From Gadus chalcogrammus (taxonomy: Eukaryota > Chordata > Actinopteri > Gadiformes > Gadidae), in assembly GCF_026213295.1 (NCBI RefSeq), contig NC_079418.1, forward strand, positions 3,781,887-3,845,886: a stretch of DNA of 64,000 bases, given 5' to 3'. The notes beneath the pieces were generated by a model. The model did not search any database. It was given only the letters and a program-made list of their open reading frames with translations, and was not told the DNA's origin. A program made the position numbers and the translations under genes. Below, piece by piece: positions 63,490 to 64,000 of this stretch. Within the stretch, counting starts at the first letter, position 1. Every line of letters begins with the position of its first letter.

Positions 63490-64000
63490 GGACTTCAATC
63501 TTTATGAATCCATCGCTCATGGTGTCGCTCTCTGTGCCCTAATGAAAATATATACAATGTTAGAGCAAAATGTATTACATGACTTTACGCACTAAATAAA
63601 TAAATAATGATACATGTGTACTCTGTACTTCAGACAGTTTACACATTTTTGTCATACAACTTTATGTAATTCAACAATACCTTGACAATGAATTTTGTAT
63701 ATAAATAAGAAATTGTTAAAAAATCATAAGCATTGTGTGAAAAATGTACAATTGACATAAAATGGAGATGCAAAAGAACATATAGAATATGGAATTGAAA
63801 GCAGATCTCGTAACGGCTATGAAAATATAAGGTGAATGTACCATCCTAAAAGAGAATGTTATCAATTCTTTATTAAAAATGTGTATTAAAATGTATTGAT
63901 GTTTATTAGATTATGGAATTTATTATGATTTGATTTGTAACTCCTAGTATAGAGCAAATTTTCAAAACAAGGACAAACATCCAGATAAATAACAAGGGTA
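63490..64000. other. no recognised feature
   Basis: AT-rich sequence right of the LINE remnant. The last 40 bases (AAACAAGGACAAACATCCAG) resemble a stretch near 45635 but too briefly to classify. Confidence 0.45.

Overview
The window looks like gene-poor, transposon-saturated DNA from a ray-finned fish. The organism is inferred from the combination of element families seen here: ZMYM1-type and ZBED-type hAT, CACTA/EnSpm with a DUF4806-like gene, Harbinger SANT gene, Tigger/pogo, KDZ, DIRS, a fish-type Ty3/Gypsy, and L2, L1 and CR1/L2-like LINEs. Codon-level introns with GT/AG borders, AATAAA signals and abundant microsatellites confirm a eukaryote. I see no convincing single-copy host gene, no rRNA or tRNA gene and no CRISPR array. 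Almost every long reading frame belongs to a mobile element, and most are broken.

Layout. 0-3.6 kb: a TTAA-flanked Kolobok/T2-like element carrying two other insertions, then a ZBED-type hAT fragment. 4.3-5.1 kb: CpG-rich repeat. 6.3-18.6 kb: DUF4806-like exons and a CACTA transposase on the minus strand, with a large five-exon ZMYM1-like hAT on the plus strand between two parts of the DUF4806 sequence, and a LINE 3' end. 18.6-20.7 kb: microsatellites and a 456-bp palindrome set in a 36-bp minisatellite. 20.9-28.1 kb: Harbinger fragment, then a decayed Tigger/pogo element that contains a solo LTR and, near its right end, a structurally complete and open Tigger/pogo element. Both pogo proteins end in a PHD-type zinc finger.

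28.2-40.8 kb: tandem repeats, DIRS remnants and a 5.4-kb Gypsy element with intact LTRs, target duplication, primer site and polypurine tract. Its pol order is gag-PR-IN-RT, most RT is deleted, and a solo LTR sits inside it. An internally deleted DIRS, L1 pieces and a ZBED1-type hAT fragment follow. 40.8-46.2 kb: a multi-exon KDZ transposase pseudogene split by two MITEs. 46.2-49.6 kb: a second DIRS carrying a ZBED5-type hAT. 49.8-57.9 kb: a hAT fragment and a multi-exon transposon gene with a MULE/NOF-like N-terminal part and Ulp1-protease-like exons that are tandemly duplicated. 58-63.5 kb: an L2 LINE split by a TTAA element, which holds a solo LTR, which holds a MITE.

Target-site duplications allow many insertions to be ordered in time. 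The youngest-looking complete unit is the PHD-finger pogo element at 24.7-28.0 kb. Its 586-codon frame is uninterrupted, its 25-bp terminal repeats are identical, and related motifs recur inside both ends.
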